The translations under genes were made by a program, and so were the position numbers. Shown here piece after piece: positions 52,977-60,509 of a stretch of DNA of 64,000 nucleotides (its first letter is position 1; the number at the start of each line of letters is the position of its first letter). The stretch comes from Thermodesulfobacteriota bacterium (GTDB lineage Bacteria; Desulfobacterota; UBA8473). Where the stretch lies: the NCBI GenBank assembly GCA_040757775.1, contig JBFLWQ010000004.1, positions 96,659-160,658 of the forward strand, read 5' to 3'. The notes under the pieces are model-generated. The model worked only from the letters and a program-made list of their open reading frames with translations. It had not been told where the DNA came from and ran no database searches.

Positions 52977-54428
52977 ATGGCAAAATATACGGTATACTGT
53001 GTAGGGCTGGATATTCCAGGCGAGGATTTCAGATACATCTCGTTTCACTCTGGAATCTCACTCCTCGATGCTGATATAGTGTTGTTCGAGCCTCAGCTTG
53101 AATACGAAACAGATTATCAAAACAGATCCTACCAGGGGAAACCTAATCTCTCTGACTATAGTTCTGTGCAAAACCAAGAAAGTCTTTCACATTGGCGCCA
53201 CGAGCTTGCAGAAGCGGTTAAGCATGGTGCAACTGTCTTCGTGTTTCTCAAGAAACCCGAAGAAGTTTATGCGGCTATAGGAAGTCAAGAGTTTTCAGGA
53301 ACAGGTCGGAGTATGAAGACCATTCGCCATGTTGCACCTATTGACAGCTATTCAGCCCTCCCTGTCAAGTTTGAAACTATCACCGCTTCCAAAGGCGAGC
53401 TCATCAAACTTAACCAGAAAGGTTCATCACTGATAGGGGCATATTGGAAAGCTCTGAATCCTATTTCACACTACGAGGTTTATTACGACCACGCAAAGAG
53501 CATTCCCTTAATGACGACCAGGCACGGTGATAAGACGGTCGCATCATGGCTCAAAGGCAAAAAAGGTAACCTGCTATTTCTTCCTGTTCTTGACTTTTCT
53601 CGCGATGATTTCACTTATTATGACAGTAAGAAAAAACAAACTTTTTGGACTGAGGATGCTGTGAAGCATGGAAAGATCCTATTTGCAGCAATCGTTGAAC
53701 TTCACAAGATCTTAAAAAAAGGGTCAGAAAGATCACCTGCACCGGCATGGGCAACATCTGAAAATTACCAACTTCATATTGAGAATACCATTGGAAAAAA
53801 GATTGATAAGATTAATCGTGAAATCGCTGAACTTCGTGATCAGCGAACAATAATGGAAAAGGAGCTTGACCAACAGACCTTGGTTAAGGGTTTGTTGTAT
53901 GAAAAGGGTAAATCTCTCGAGGTTGCTGTCATCGAAGCACTGCAAACTTTGGGGTTTAAGGCAGGGGGGTATCGAGACGATGATTCTGAATTTGATATCA
54001 TCTTTGAGTCCGAAGAAGGACGTTTTCTCGGCGAGGTGGAAGGTAAGGATTCGTCGGCAATAAACATTGAAAAAGTTCAACAACTTGAGAGTAATATTCA
54101 GGAGGATTTCGCTAAAGAGCATGCGACAGAGTACGCTAAAGGTGTTCTTTTCGGTAATCCCCATTGTCTTACTGAGCCTAGCCAAAGAACGAATTTGTTC
54201 ACTGCCAAAGCCATCTCTGCAGCCCAGCGCTCGGGGTTCGCATTAGTCCATACTGCGGATCTTTTTCCAATTATTCAATATCTCAAAAACAAGAAAAACT
54301 CTTCCTTTGCACGAAAGGTACGAAAGTGCTTCGCAACTACAAAAGGGGAAATTATAAGGTTTCCATCAATACCTGTTAAAACAAAAAAGGTGATCACCGA
54401 ACCAGAGAATGCACCTGACAAGGATTAG
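52977..54428 (+). CDS. Coiled-coil protein with C-terminal PD-(D/E)XK-like nuclease domain
   Basis: 483 residues from ATG 52977, preceded by GGAGAAAG; an apparent earlier start at 52899 would translate the hairpin. Residues 1-250 resemble a Rossmann-like sensor part (YTVYCVGLDIPGEDFRYI, ATVFVFLKKPEEVY, LFLPVLDFSRDDF). Residues 272-302 are a coiled coil. Residues 310-410 show GKSLEVAVIEALQTLGFKAG, then D340 and EGK (E355, K357), the restriction-endonuclease-like core. A single-gene defence effector or a solitary nuclease is plausible; family not recognised. Confidence 0.65.
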   Translation: MAKYTVYCVGLDIPGEDFRYISFHSGISLLDADIVLFEPQLEYETDYQNRSYQGKPNLSDYSSVQNQESLSHWRHELAEAVKHGATVFVFLKKPEEVYAAIGSQEFSGTGRSMKTIRHVAPIDSYSALPVKFETITASKGELIKLNQKGSSLIGAYWKALNPISHYEVYYDHAKSIPLMTTRHGDKTVASWLKGKKGNLLFLPVLDFSRDDFTYYDSKKKQTFWTEDAVKHGKILFAAIVELHKILKKGSERSPAPAWATSENYQLHIENTIGKKIDKINREIAELRDQRTIMEKELDQQTLVKGLLYEKGKSLEVAVIEALQTLGFKAGGYRDDDSEFDIIFESEEGRFLGEVEGKDSSAINIEKVQQLESNIQEDFAKEHATEYAKGVLFGNPHCLTEPSQRTNLFTAKAISAAQRSGFALVHTADLFPIIQYLKNKKNSSFARKVRKCFATTKGEIIRFPSIPVKTKKVITEPENAPDKD

Positions 54429-54483
54429 ATGAAGGGGAATCGTTATATTTTGACGTCGGTCGGTTATTGTGGAGGATAATGCT

Positions 54484-54900
54484 ATGAAAACATGTCCATT
54501 CTGTGCAGAAGAAATACAAGACAAAGCTGTAAAATGTAAGCATTGCGGTGAGTGGTTCAGCACAAAACCGGAATCTATAATAACCAATATGGATGTTCCC
54601 GTGGTGCCGCCCAACAAAAGAAGGGACATGTTCCTCATTGGAATTATGATAGCAGGAGTTATAATTGAAAACTTATCATTTATGGGGCCTGCAAAACCAA
54701 ATCTGGCAGGTTTATTTTGGGGAATAATATTAGTGGTGATACCGACCTATAAATTGTGCCAGCACTTAGAGTTTAGTACAGTCAAGCAACTAGTTGTTTG
54801 TTTTGTCAATATGAGCTTGGGGATAAATATATTTATGACCATTGGGTTGATCATAGAATATCGTAAGAAAACGAAAAGAATCAAATTCGCATCATCGTAA
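54484..54900 (+). CDS. Zinc-ribbon membrane protein
   Basis: 138 residues from ATG 54484 (GGAGG 8 nt upstream): KTCPFCAEEIQDKAVKCKHC is a double CxxC ribbon, then three hydrophobic helices (FLIGIMIAGVIIENLSFM, GLFWGIILVVIPTYKLC, LVVCFVNMSLGINIFMTIGL). This ribbon-plus-helices arrangement is a common uncharacterised membrane family. Confidence 0.7.
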   Translation: MKTCPFCAEEIQDKAVKCKHCGEWFSTKPESIITNMDVPVVPPNKRRDMFLIGIMIAGVIIENLSFMGPAKPNLAGLFWGIILVVIPTYKLCQHLEFSTVKQLVVCFVNMSLGINIFMTIGLIIEYRKKTKRIKFASS

Positions 54901-54929
54901 ATGCTGTTAATAAACTGGTGATTCAAGTC

Positions 54930-54980
54930 ATAACCAGACAATCCAGCCGATCGCTGCGCTCCGGCTGATTTTTTCGTTAT
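54930..54980 (+). terminator. Nested hairpin: terminator, possibly attC-like
   Basis: Inner CAGCCG (54944-54949) pairs CGGCTG (54962-54967) and is followed by six T, a standard terminator. Outer ATAAC (54930-54934) pairs GTTAT (54976-54980), giving a two-box nested layout reminiscent of attC. Confidence 0.6.
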
Positions 54981-55225
54981 ATTTACTGGAATGAAGTCAA
55001 AGATTAACGAAGAGAGGGCAGAGATGGAGGTAGAAAATTCGGGAAAGAATAGGGACGTTGTTTCTAAATAGTAAATTACTTGACAGGCAGTCGGTTCTTC
55101 TGGGGTAAATATCAGGGGACTATCTCATTAGCTTTACGAAGGCAATCGAGAGGGCTGAACAGTGCAGAAAGGATGAAGCTTTTCCTGCAGATTCCCTCGG
55201 CATAACAAAATGATGGAGAATAATT
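54981..55225. other. Intergenic, possible relic
   Basis: No intact gene. A short frame near 55114-55212 reads FTKAIERAEQCRKDEAFPAD before stopping, perhaps the tail of a decayed gene. It leads into a 100-bp repeat. Confidence 0.4.
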
Positions 55226-55328
55226 ATGAAAGTAATGAATAATGAATGATCCAGATATGCTGGAAGAGTATGATTTCAGCAAGGGGGTAAGGGGCAAGTA
55301 TGCCAGGAGATATGCTGAAGGGACAAAT
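55226..55328. repeat. Direct repeat, copy 1 (about 100 bp)
   Basis: From ATGAAAGTAATGAATAATGA through the first codons of the EYDFS-family gene. Near identical to 57356-57454, with a 4-nt insertion here and few substitutions. Confidence 0.85.
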
Positions 55329-55460
55329 GTAGTTTTAGTTGATCCTGATGTAGCTGAATTTTTCCCCGATCACGATACAGTAAATGATGCCCTACGCTCA
55401 TTAATCAGGATTATAAAGAAAAGACAAAATCGGTTTGCCAAACAAGTAGATGGACGTTGA
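55242..55460 (+). CDS. Antitoxin-like protein of the EYDFS/VRGKY family (copy 2)
   Basis: 72 residues: EEYDFSKGVRGKYARRYAEG, TNVVLVDPDVAEFFPDHDTV, then NDALRSLIRIIKKR. Smaller version of the protein at 50879. An insertion of four bases relative to the 57356 copy moves the start to ATG 55242. No adjacent toxin of its own; the HigB-like gene follows 79 nt later but has its own promoter. Confidence 0.65.
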   Translation: MNDPDMLEEYDFSKGVRGKYARRYAEGTNVVLVDPDVAEFFPDHDTVNDALRSLIRIIKKRQNRFAKQVDGR

Positions 55461-55505
55461 CAGGCGTTTCTCTGCTGCCCAATACCTGCCTTTTCCAAAA
55501 TTGAC

Positions 55506-55534
55506 TTGACAAGCATACGTCATTGACGTATAGT
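55506..55534 (+). promoter_or_regulatory. Promoter and palindromic operator of the HigB-HigA type operon
   Basis: TTGACA (55506-55511), 17-bp spacer, TATAGT (55529-55534). ATACGTCA-T-TGACGTAT (55515-55531) is a perfect palindrome inside the spacer. The start codon is at 55540, about where transcription should begin, so the mRNA may be leaderless. Confidence 0.8.
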
Positions 55535-55539
55535 AGGTC

Positions 55540-55857
55540 ATGCGCTTTATTGAGACATCAATCTTCACAAGAGAGGTTTGTAACTTCTTTGAGGATGAAG
55601 AGTACCGTGCTCTGCAGTTTGCTTTGCTCCTTCGCCCTGAACAAGGGATTATAATTCCTGGCACTAATGGACTTCGTAAACTCCGATGGGGATTAAAAGG
55701 AAAAGGTAAACAAGGTGGTTGTCGGGTCATTTATTACTGGGATAAAAAGGATGAAGCTTTTTATATGCTGTTTGTGTACTCTAAGAGCAAGCAAGATGAC
55801 CTCACACCAGTGCAAATAAGGGTGCTGAGCAAGTTGGTTCAGGAGGAGTTCAAATGA
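55540..55857 (+). CDS. RelE/HigB-type toxin
   Basis: 105 residues: MRFIETSIFTREVCNFFEDE, then LRKLRWGLKGKGKQGGCRVI and YYWDKKDEAFYMLFVYSKSK, matching the RelE/HigB2 mRNA-interferase fold. ATG overlaps the expected transcription start. Its stop overlaps the antitoxin start by 4 nt. Toxin-first order is typical of HigBA. Confidence 0.88.
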   Translation: MRFIETSIFTREVCNFFEDEEYRALQFALLLRPEQGIIIPGTNGLRKLRWGLKGKGKQGGCRVIYYWDKKDEAFYMLFVYSKSKQDDLTPVQIRVLSKLVQEEFK

Positions 55858-56144
55858 AAAAACAAGATTTCGATAACCTTACAGAGAGTATTAAACAGGC
55901 TGGAAAAATCAAGCGTGGAGAAATGAAGGCTGGCAGAATTTTCCAATTTGACCCCACTGACATTAAAGGCATTCGCCTTCGATTACAAAAGTCACAGTCA
56001 GAATTCGCCATGATGATTGGTGTAAGTGTGTCAACTCTTCAGAATTGGGAACAAGGTCGGCGTAGCCCTGAAGGCCCTGCTCGTGCCTTACTCAAGATAG
56101 CAGCCGAAAACCCCGAGGCTGTTATTGAAGCACTAAGCATCTGA
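55854..56144 (+). CDS. XRE antitoxin (HigA/NadS-like)
   Basis: 96 residues with a helix-turn-helix (IRLRLQKSQSEFAMMIGVSV, then STLQNWEQGRRSPEGPA). NadS-like C-terminal helix. Overlaps the toxin stop. Likely represses the operon through the ATACGTCA palindrome. Confidence 0.88.
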   Translation: MKKQDFDNLTESIKQAGKIKRGEMKAGRIFQFDPTDIKGIRLRLQKSQSEFAMMIGVSVSTLQNWEQGRRSPEGPARALLKIAAENPEAVIEALSI

Positions 56145-56155
56145 AGGGAGAGCAA

Positions 56156-56453
56156 ATGAACTACGATGAGGATAAGATAGACGATTACACCCTGGCACTC
56201 CTACTTGGTCACTCATGAAAGGCATGAGGAGATGGGTGCAAGAGCCTGGAAGGGATTTGACTGGGATACTTTGAACAGGCTCCATGATAAAGGATTCCTA
56301 TCAAACCTTATAGGTAAGGCAAAAACGGTTGGAATGACCGAGGAAGGCTTTCTCAAGGCTAAGGAGCTTTTTGAACGGTATTTCGCGAAGGGAGAAGATG
56401 ATGCCATACCTTTAGCGAAGTTCACACCAGCCGCAAAGAAGCGATGGAAATAG
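56156..56453 (+). pseudogene. DUF6429-like gene with a frameshift
   Basis: ATG 56156 (GGGAGAG upstream) encodes MNYDEDKIDDYTLALLLGHS and stops. One frame over, from 56202, YLVTHERHEEMGARAWKGF continues with WDTLNRLHDKGFL and GMTEEGFLKAKELF to a stop at 56453, the family body. The expected junction LALLYLVTHERHEE indicates a two-base loss near 56200. Function unknown. Confidence 0.75.
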
Positions 56454-56550
56454 GTACCTAAGTGGTCGAGAAACGACCCTTTAAATTCTTGACTTTTAAG
56501 GTTTATGTAATTACAATGTGAATACTACTTTGGTTAAGGAGGTAAGAATA

Positions 56551-56805
56551 ATGAGAGCACGTGTTGTAAAAATTGGTAATTCCCAAGGGATCCGTATTCC
56601 AAAACCTCTACTTGAACAAACTGGAATTATGGATGATGTTGAGCTTGAGGTAGAAAAAAGCCAAATCATTATTCGTCCCATCTCAAATCCGAGGGCAGGT
56701 TGGGATAATGTTTTCAAGTCAATGGCGGAAAAGGGTGATGATGCGCTGATAAACGGAGAAGAAAACATTTCACATTCTTGGGATGAAGAAGAATGGCAAT
56801 GGTAG
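56551..56805 (+). CDS. mazE: MazE-type antitoxin (AbrB fold)
   Basis: 84 residues from ATG 56551 after GGAGGTAAG: MRARVVKIGNSQGIRIPKPL is the swapped-hairpin AbrB/MazE DNA-binding domain, followed by an acidic C-terminal tail (ENISHSWDEEEWQW) that blocks the toxin. Overlaps mazF by 13 nt. Confidence 0.9.
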   Translation: MRARVVKIGNSQGIRIPKPLLEQTGIMDDVELEVEKSQIIIRPISNPRAGWDNVFKSMAEKGDDALINGEENISHSWDEEEWQW

Positions 56806-57122
56806 TAAACCGATTCGATGTATATTTGATAAATCTTGATCCTAATGTTGGCTCTGAAATTCAGAAAACCAGACCCTGTTTGGTTGTTTCGCCTGATGAA
56901 ATGAATCGACATATCCGCACCGTCATAGTTGCTCCAATGACTACAGCCGGGAAAAAATATCCAACACGTGTAACATGCAAATTTAAAAATAAAAAGGGGC
57001 AAATCGTTTTAGATCAGATACGAACGATAGATAAAATACGACTTGTGAAAAAACTTGGCACTATTGATTTAGAAACCCAGTTGGAGGTTATTTCTGTTTT
57101 ACAACGGCTATTTGCATTTTAA
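56793..57122 (+). CDS. mazF: MazF/PemK-type mRNA interferase
   Basis: 109 residues: RFDVYLINLDPNVGSEIQKT, RPCLVVSPDEMN, then VIVAPMTTAGKKYPTRV and LDQIRTIDKIRLVKKLG. The conserved RP.LVVS and DQ.RT..K segments of the MazF active site are intact. Paired with mazE. Confidence 0.92.
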   Translation: MAMVVNRFDVYLINLDPNVGSEIQKTRPCLVVSPDEMNRHIRTVIVAPMTTAGKKYPTRVTCKFKNKKGQIVLDQIRTIDKIRLVKKLGTIDLETQLEVISVLQRLFAF

Positions 57123-57165
57123 GGCTACCCAACCTGTAAGTCCACCTGATCGAGGGGAGTAGTAG

Positions 57166-57372
57166 CGATGGAATTTTCAGGTAACTGTATATCATTTTTT
57201 ATCTGAGCTTGGATTGAATGTTTTGAAACCTGACAGAGTCATTCTACGTATATTTTTCAGATTAGGACTAATTTCCAATATTGATGATGCAAAAGGTGCC
57301 ATAACTGTGTGCCGTAATTTCCGAGAGGCAACCGGGAAACCTATTAGGCGTAAACATGAAAGTAATGAATAA
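57166..57372 (+). pseudogene. DNA glycosylase-like fragment
   Basis: An open frame without start encodes RWNFQVTVYHFLSELGLNVL then KPDRVILRIFFRLGLI and ends in the repeat at 57370-57372. The LG..V.KPDR.I.RIF.RLGL pattern resembles the helix-hairpin-helix region of Tag/HhH-GPD glycosylases. Only about 68 codons survive. Family is tentative. Confidence 0.45.
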
Positions 57373-57454
57373 TGATCCAGATATGCTGGAAGAGTATGAT
57401 TTCAGCAGGGGGGTAAGGGGCAAGTATGCCAGGAGATATGCGAAAGGGACAAAT
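57356..57454. repeat. Direct repeat, copy 2 (about 100 bp)
   Basis: Matches 55226-55328. The two copies bracket the HigB-HigA, DUF6429 and MazEF genes. Confidence 0.85.
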
Positions 57455-57457
57455 TGA
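57365..57457 (+). pseudogene. EYDFS/VRGKY family, truncated copy 3
   Basis: 30 codons (EEYDFSRGVRGKYARRYAKG) then TGA; the second half of the family is missing. It lies inside repeat copy 2 and runs into the YefM promoter. Confidence 0.7.
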
Positions 57458-57458
57458 A

Positions 57459-57487
57459 TTGACAAAACGTACGTTATGGCGTATTGT
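57459..57487 (+). promoter_or_regulatory. Promoter of the YefM-YoeB type operon
   Basis: TTGACA (57459-57464), 17-bp spacer, TATTGT (57482-57487). AACGTACGTT (57466-57475) is a perfect palindrome beside the -35 box, a likely autoregulation site. Confidence 0.6.
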
Positions 57488-57523
57488 ATGATATAAATCC
57501 ACTTTGTAAATAAGAGGTAAAAC

Positions 57524-57766
57524 ATGCCTACTTTAACAGCGACTGAAGCAAGAGCGAAACTGTATAAGCTTATAGACGAGACTGCTTCCGCTCACGAACC
57601 TATTCTAATAACGGGCAAGCGTGGCAATGCGGTTCTTGTATCAGAGGAAGATTGGCGTGCAATACAAGAGACCCTTTACTTATTGAATACACCTTGCATG
57701 CGAGAATCGATTCGCGAAGGTTTGGCTACGCCAATTGAGGAATGCTCAAAGGACGTTGAGTGGTGA
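57524..57766 (+). CDS. Phd/YefM-type antitoxin
   Basis: 80 residues: TATEARAKLYKLIDETASAH, EPILITGKRGNAVLVSEEDW, then IQETLYLLNTPCMRESIREG. YefM N-terminal DNA-binding fold with a disordered tail. GAGGTAA precedes the ATG; overlaps the toxin start. Confidence 0.92.
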   Translation: MPTLTATEARAKLYKLIDETASAHEPILITGKRGNAVLVSEEDWRAIQETLYLLNTPCMRESIREGLATPIEECSKDVEW

Positions 57767-58029
57767 GCTTGCAGGTAGTCTTTACTAAACAGGCTCAAAA
57801 AGATGCCAGGAAATTGTCTGTTGCAGGTCTTCGCAAAAAAGCCGGGGAACTTTTAGAAATTCTAAGTGATGATCCTTATCAGAAACCTCCACCGTTCGAA
57901 AGATTAGTAGGCGAATTATCAGGAGCCTATTCCCGCCGGATAAATTTAAAGCACCGCTTAGTTTATCAGATTCTTGATGAGGAGAAGGTGGTAAAGGTGA
58001 TACGAATGTGGACTCACTATGAGTTTTGA
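57760..58029 (+). CDS. YoeB-type toxin (RelE superfamily)
   Basis: 89 residues: VVFTKQAQKDARKLSVAG, RLVGELSGAYSRRINLKHRL and VYQILDEEKVVKVIRMWTHYEF (last 6: WTHYEF). The C-terminal H-Y pair is the YoeB active-site signature. GTG start overlaps yefM by 7 nt. Confidence 0.92.
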   Translation: MVSLQVVFTKQAQKDARKLSVAGLRKKAGELLEILSDDPYQKPPPFERLVGELSGAYSRRINLKHRLVYQILDEEKVVKVIRMWTHYEF

Positions 58030-58059
58030 CAACGCCCCTCCAGAAGAGAGTTTACGACT

Positions 58060-59514
58060 ATGAAAGAAGAAATCTCTATAGAGATTCAAAAGATAGATGA
58101 CTATCGTTGGAGGATACCCAAGACCGGCAAGATGAAGACCGATGGGGTAGTCTATACCGATGAGAAGATGTTGAGGGATATAAGGAATGACCAGAGTCTT
58201 CTACAGGTTTCCAATGTAGCATGGCTTCCTGGAATAATAGGGAGCTCTCTGGCAATGCCGGATATCCACTGGGGATATGGGTTCCCCATTGGTGGCGTGG
58301 CTGCCTTTGATTTAAATAAAGGTATAGTCTCCCCCGGGGGAGTGGGATACGATATCAACTGCGGGGTAAGGCTGATGAGTTCAGGACTTAGCCGCAAAGA
58401 CATCAAAGGCAAGATAGATATCCTTATAGATGCCCTTTTTGCCAACATACCTTCCGGGGTAGGGTCCCGCCGCAAGGATCTGAAGTTGAACAGGGAAAAA
58501 GAGAAAAGGGTATTTTTAAAGGGGGCTAAGTGGGCTGTGGACCAGGGGTATGGTAGCGTAGAAGACCTGAAACATATTGAGGAGAGAGGATGTATACCCG
58601 ATGCAAACCCGGACTTTGTCTCCGAAAGGGCTATAGAACGGGGTATGAACCAATTAGGAACCCTGGGATCGGGAAACCACTTTGTTGAAATAGGTTTTGT
58701 GTCGGAGATATATGACCATAAATTGGCCAGTGCTTTGGGGCTTCAAGAGGAACAGGTAACCATTATAGTCCATACCGGATCAAGGGGATTGGGACACCAG
58801 GTATGCGACGATTATATAAAGATTATGATGCAGGCCTCTAATAAATACGGCATTGAACTTCCCGACAGGCAGCTTTGTTGTGCCCCTGTGGACTCTGAAG
58901 AAGGAAGACAGTATCTTGGCGCCATGGCTTGTGCTGCCAATTATGCCTTTGCCAACCGTCAGATGATAACCCACTGGGTTAGAGAGACGATGGGGCAGGT
59001 ATTGAGGATGAGTCCAAAAGATCTGAAGCTTGATCTGATATACGATGTGTGCCACAACATAGCCAAAATTGAAGAGCACCGCATTGATGGTAAAAAGAAG
59101 AAACTCTGTGTCCACAGGAAAGGGGCTACCCGGGCATTTCCTCCGAATCATCCTGACATACCGGGGTGTTACCAGGAAACAGGTCAGCCTGTATTGATTC
59201 CAGGTGATATGGGCAGGTATTCTTATGTCTTGGTTGGGACTGAAAGGGCATTAGAGGAGACCTTTGGTAGTACATGCCATGGGGCAGGCAGGGTAATGAG
59301 CAGGCATCAGGCAATGAAGGCAGCCAAAGGCAGGGCTATTGTCAGAGAGCTGAAAGATCATGGGATAACAGTCCGTTCAGCAGGCAGGGCTACTATTGTG
59401 GAAGAGATATCTGATGCATATAAGGACGTTACTGATGTAGTAGAGGTGGTTCATAATGCAGGTATCAGTCGAAAAGTAGCAAAGCTAGTGCCAATGGGAG
59501 TAATTAAAGGTTAA
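58060..59514 (+). CDS. rtcB: RNA-splicing ligase RtcB
   Basis: A 484-residue RtcB: AMPDIHWGYGFPIGGVAAFD, GGVGYDINCGVRLM (metal-binding Cys and Asp), GSGNHFVEIG, HTGSRGLGHQ and the GMP-attachment His region CHGAGRVMSR. It joins RNA 3'-phosphate or 2',3'-cyclic phosphate to 5'-OH ends. Its partner archease is 7.85 kb upstream across the accessory block. Promoter status after the insertion is uncertain; the YoeB stop is only 30 nt before. Confidence 0.96.
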   Translation: MKEEISIEIQKIDDYRWRIPKTGKMKTDGVVYTDEKMLRDIRNDQSLLQVSNVAWLPGIIGSSLAMPDIHWGYGFPIGGVAAFDLNKGIVSPGGVGYDINCGVRLMSSGLSRKDIKGKIDILIDALFANIPSGVGSRRKDLKLNREKEKRVFLKGAKWAVDQGYGSVEDLKHIEERGCIPDANPDFVSERAIERGMNQLGTLGSGNHFVEIGFVSEIYDHKLASALGLQEEQVTIIVHTGSRGLGHQVCDDYIKIMMQASNKYGIELPDRQLCCAPVDSEEGRQYLGAMACAANYAFANRQMITHWVRETMGQVLRMSPKDLKLDLIYDVCHNIAKIEEHRIDGKKKKLCVHRKGATRAFPPNHPDIPGCYQETGQPVLIPGDMGRYSYVLVGTERALEETFGSTCHGAGRVMSRHQAMKAAKGRAIVRELKDHGITVRSAGRATIVEEISDAYKDVTDVVEVVHNAGISRKVAKLVPMGVIKG

Positions 59515-59515
59515 T

Positions 59516-59597
59516 GGCTTCGTAAGAAGTCGAAAAACTCCCTCTCCCTTGATGGGAGAGGGTTGGGGTGAGGGTGAAAAGTGACTTTTTACGAGTC
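59516..59597. repeat. MITE-like repeat after rtcB
   Basis: Imperfect ends GGCTTCGTAAGAAGTCG and TGACTTTTTACGAGTC flank a hairpin CCTCTCCC-TTGAT-GGGAGAGG and the common GGTTGGGGTGAGGGTG string. No coding capacity. Confidence 0.7.
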
Positions 59598-59645
59598 TGT
59601 CAAGGTTAGTGGTTTGAATGATAATGAATACATAGGAGTAAGTAA

Positions 59646-60497
59646 GTGGGTTATATAGATTTGCATGTACATACAACTGCATCTGATGGTACCCTGACCC
59701 CTTCCGAGCTGGTAAGATACGCCAAGGAAAAGGGATTAAAGGCAATTGCAATAACCGATCATGACACCATAGATGGGAACATGGAAGCCTTAAATGAGGG
59801 GGCTAGAATTGGGCTTGAAGTCATTCCTGGCGTGGAGATAAGTGTTGAATGCCCTTATGGCACTATGCATTTATTGGGCTATTGTATTGATACAGGGAAC
59901 ATCTTCTTAAAAGAAAGATTGGAATTCTTACAGAGGGCGAGAGCGGACAGGAACTCAAAGATACTCAATAAGTTAAAAGCTTTAGGAGTAACCATAGACT
60001 ATAATGACGTTCTTCAGGTTGCAAGAGGGGGGCAAATAGGAAGACCTCATTTTGCTCAGACTATTGTGAGAGGAGGATATACTGAGACATCTCAGGAGGC
60101 ATTTGACAGATTTCTAAAAAAGGGTGCCCCTGCCTATGTTGACAAGTTCCGTTTTGGGCCTGAAGATGCCTTTGGTCTTATTTCAAACTCTAAAGGTATC
60201 CCCGTGCTGGCTCATCCTTTTACTCTGGCTGGTTTAGGCACAGGGGAACTTGAAGACTTTATAATGCAGCTTATTGGATGGGGAATGAAGGGGATAGAGG
60301 TATATTACCCTGATCATACAGATGAGCAAGTTGCCTATTACAGATACCTGGCAGAGAAGCATAGGGTTTTAATTACCGGAGGTTCAGACTACCATGGCAA
60401 CAACAAACCAGGTGGAAATATAGGGGTTTATAAGGGTAACACGAAGCTTTCTCTTTCACTTGTTGAGGAGATAAAGAGGCTAAGGGACAATATTTAA
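59646..60497 (+). CDS. PHP-domain phosphoesterase
   Basis: 283 residues: YIDLHVHTTASDGTLTPSEL, TDHDTIDG and HPFTLAG with a C-terminal GGSDYHGNNKPG. All metal-binding motifs of the PHP family are visible, as in 3',5'-nucleoside bisphosphate phosphatase (RNase AM-like YciV). Cytoplasmic. rpoH follows 12 nt after, so they may be co-transcribed. Confidence 0.9.
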   Translation: MGYIDLHVHTTASDGTLTPSELVRYAKEKGLKAIAITDHDTIDGNMEALNEGARIGLEVIPGVEISVECPYGTMHLLGYCIDTGNIFLKERLEFLQRARADRNSKILNKLKALGVTIDYNDVLQVARGGQIGRPHFAQTIVRGGYTETSQEAFDRFLKKGAPAYVDKFRFGPEDAFGLISNSKGIPVLAHPFTLAGLGTGELEDFIMQLIGWGMKGIEVYYPDHTDEQVAYYRYLAEKHRVLITGGSDYHGNNKPGGNIGVYKGNTKLSLSLVEEIKRLRDNI

Positions 60498-60509
60498 TTT
60501 GGTAAGAAA

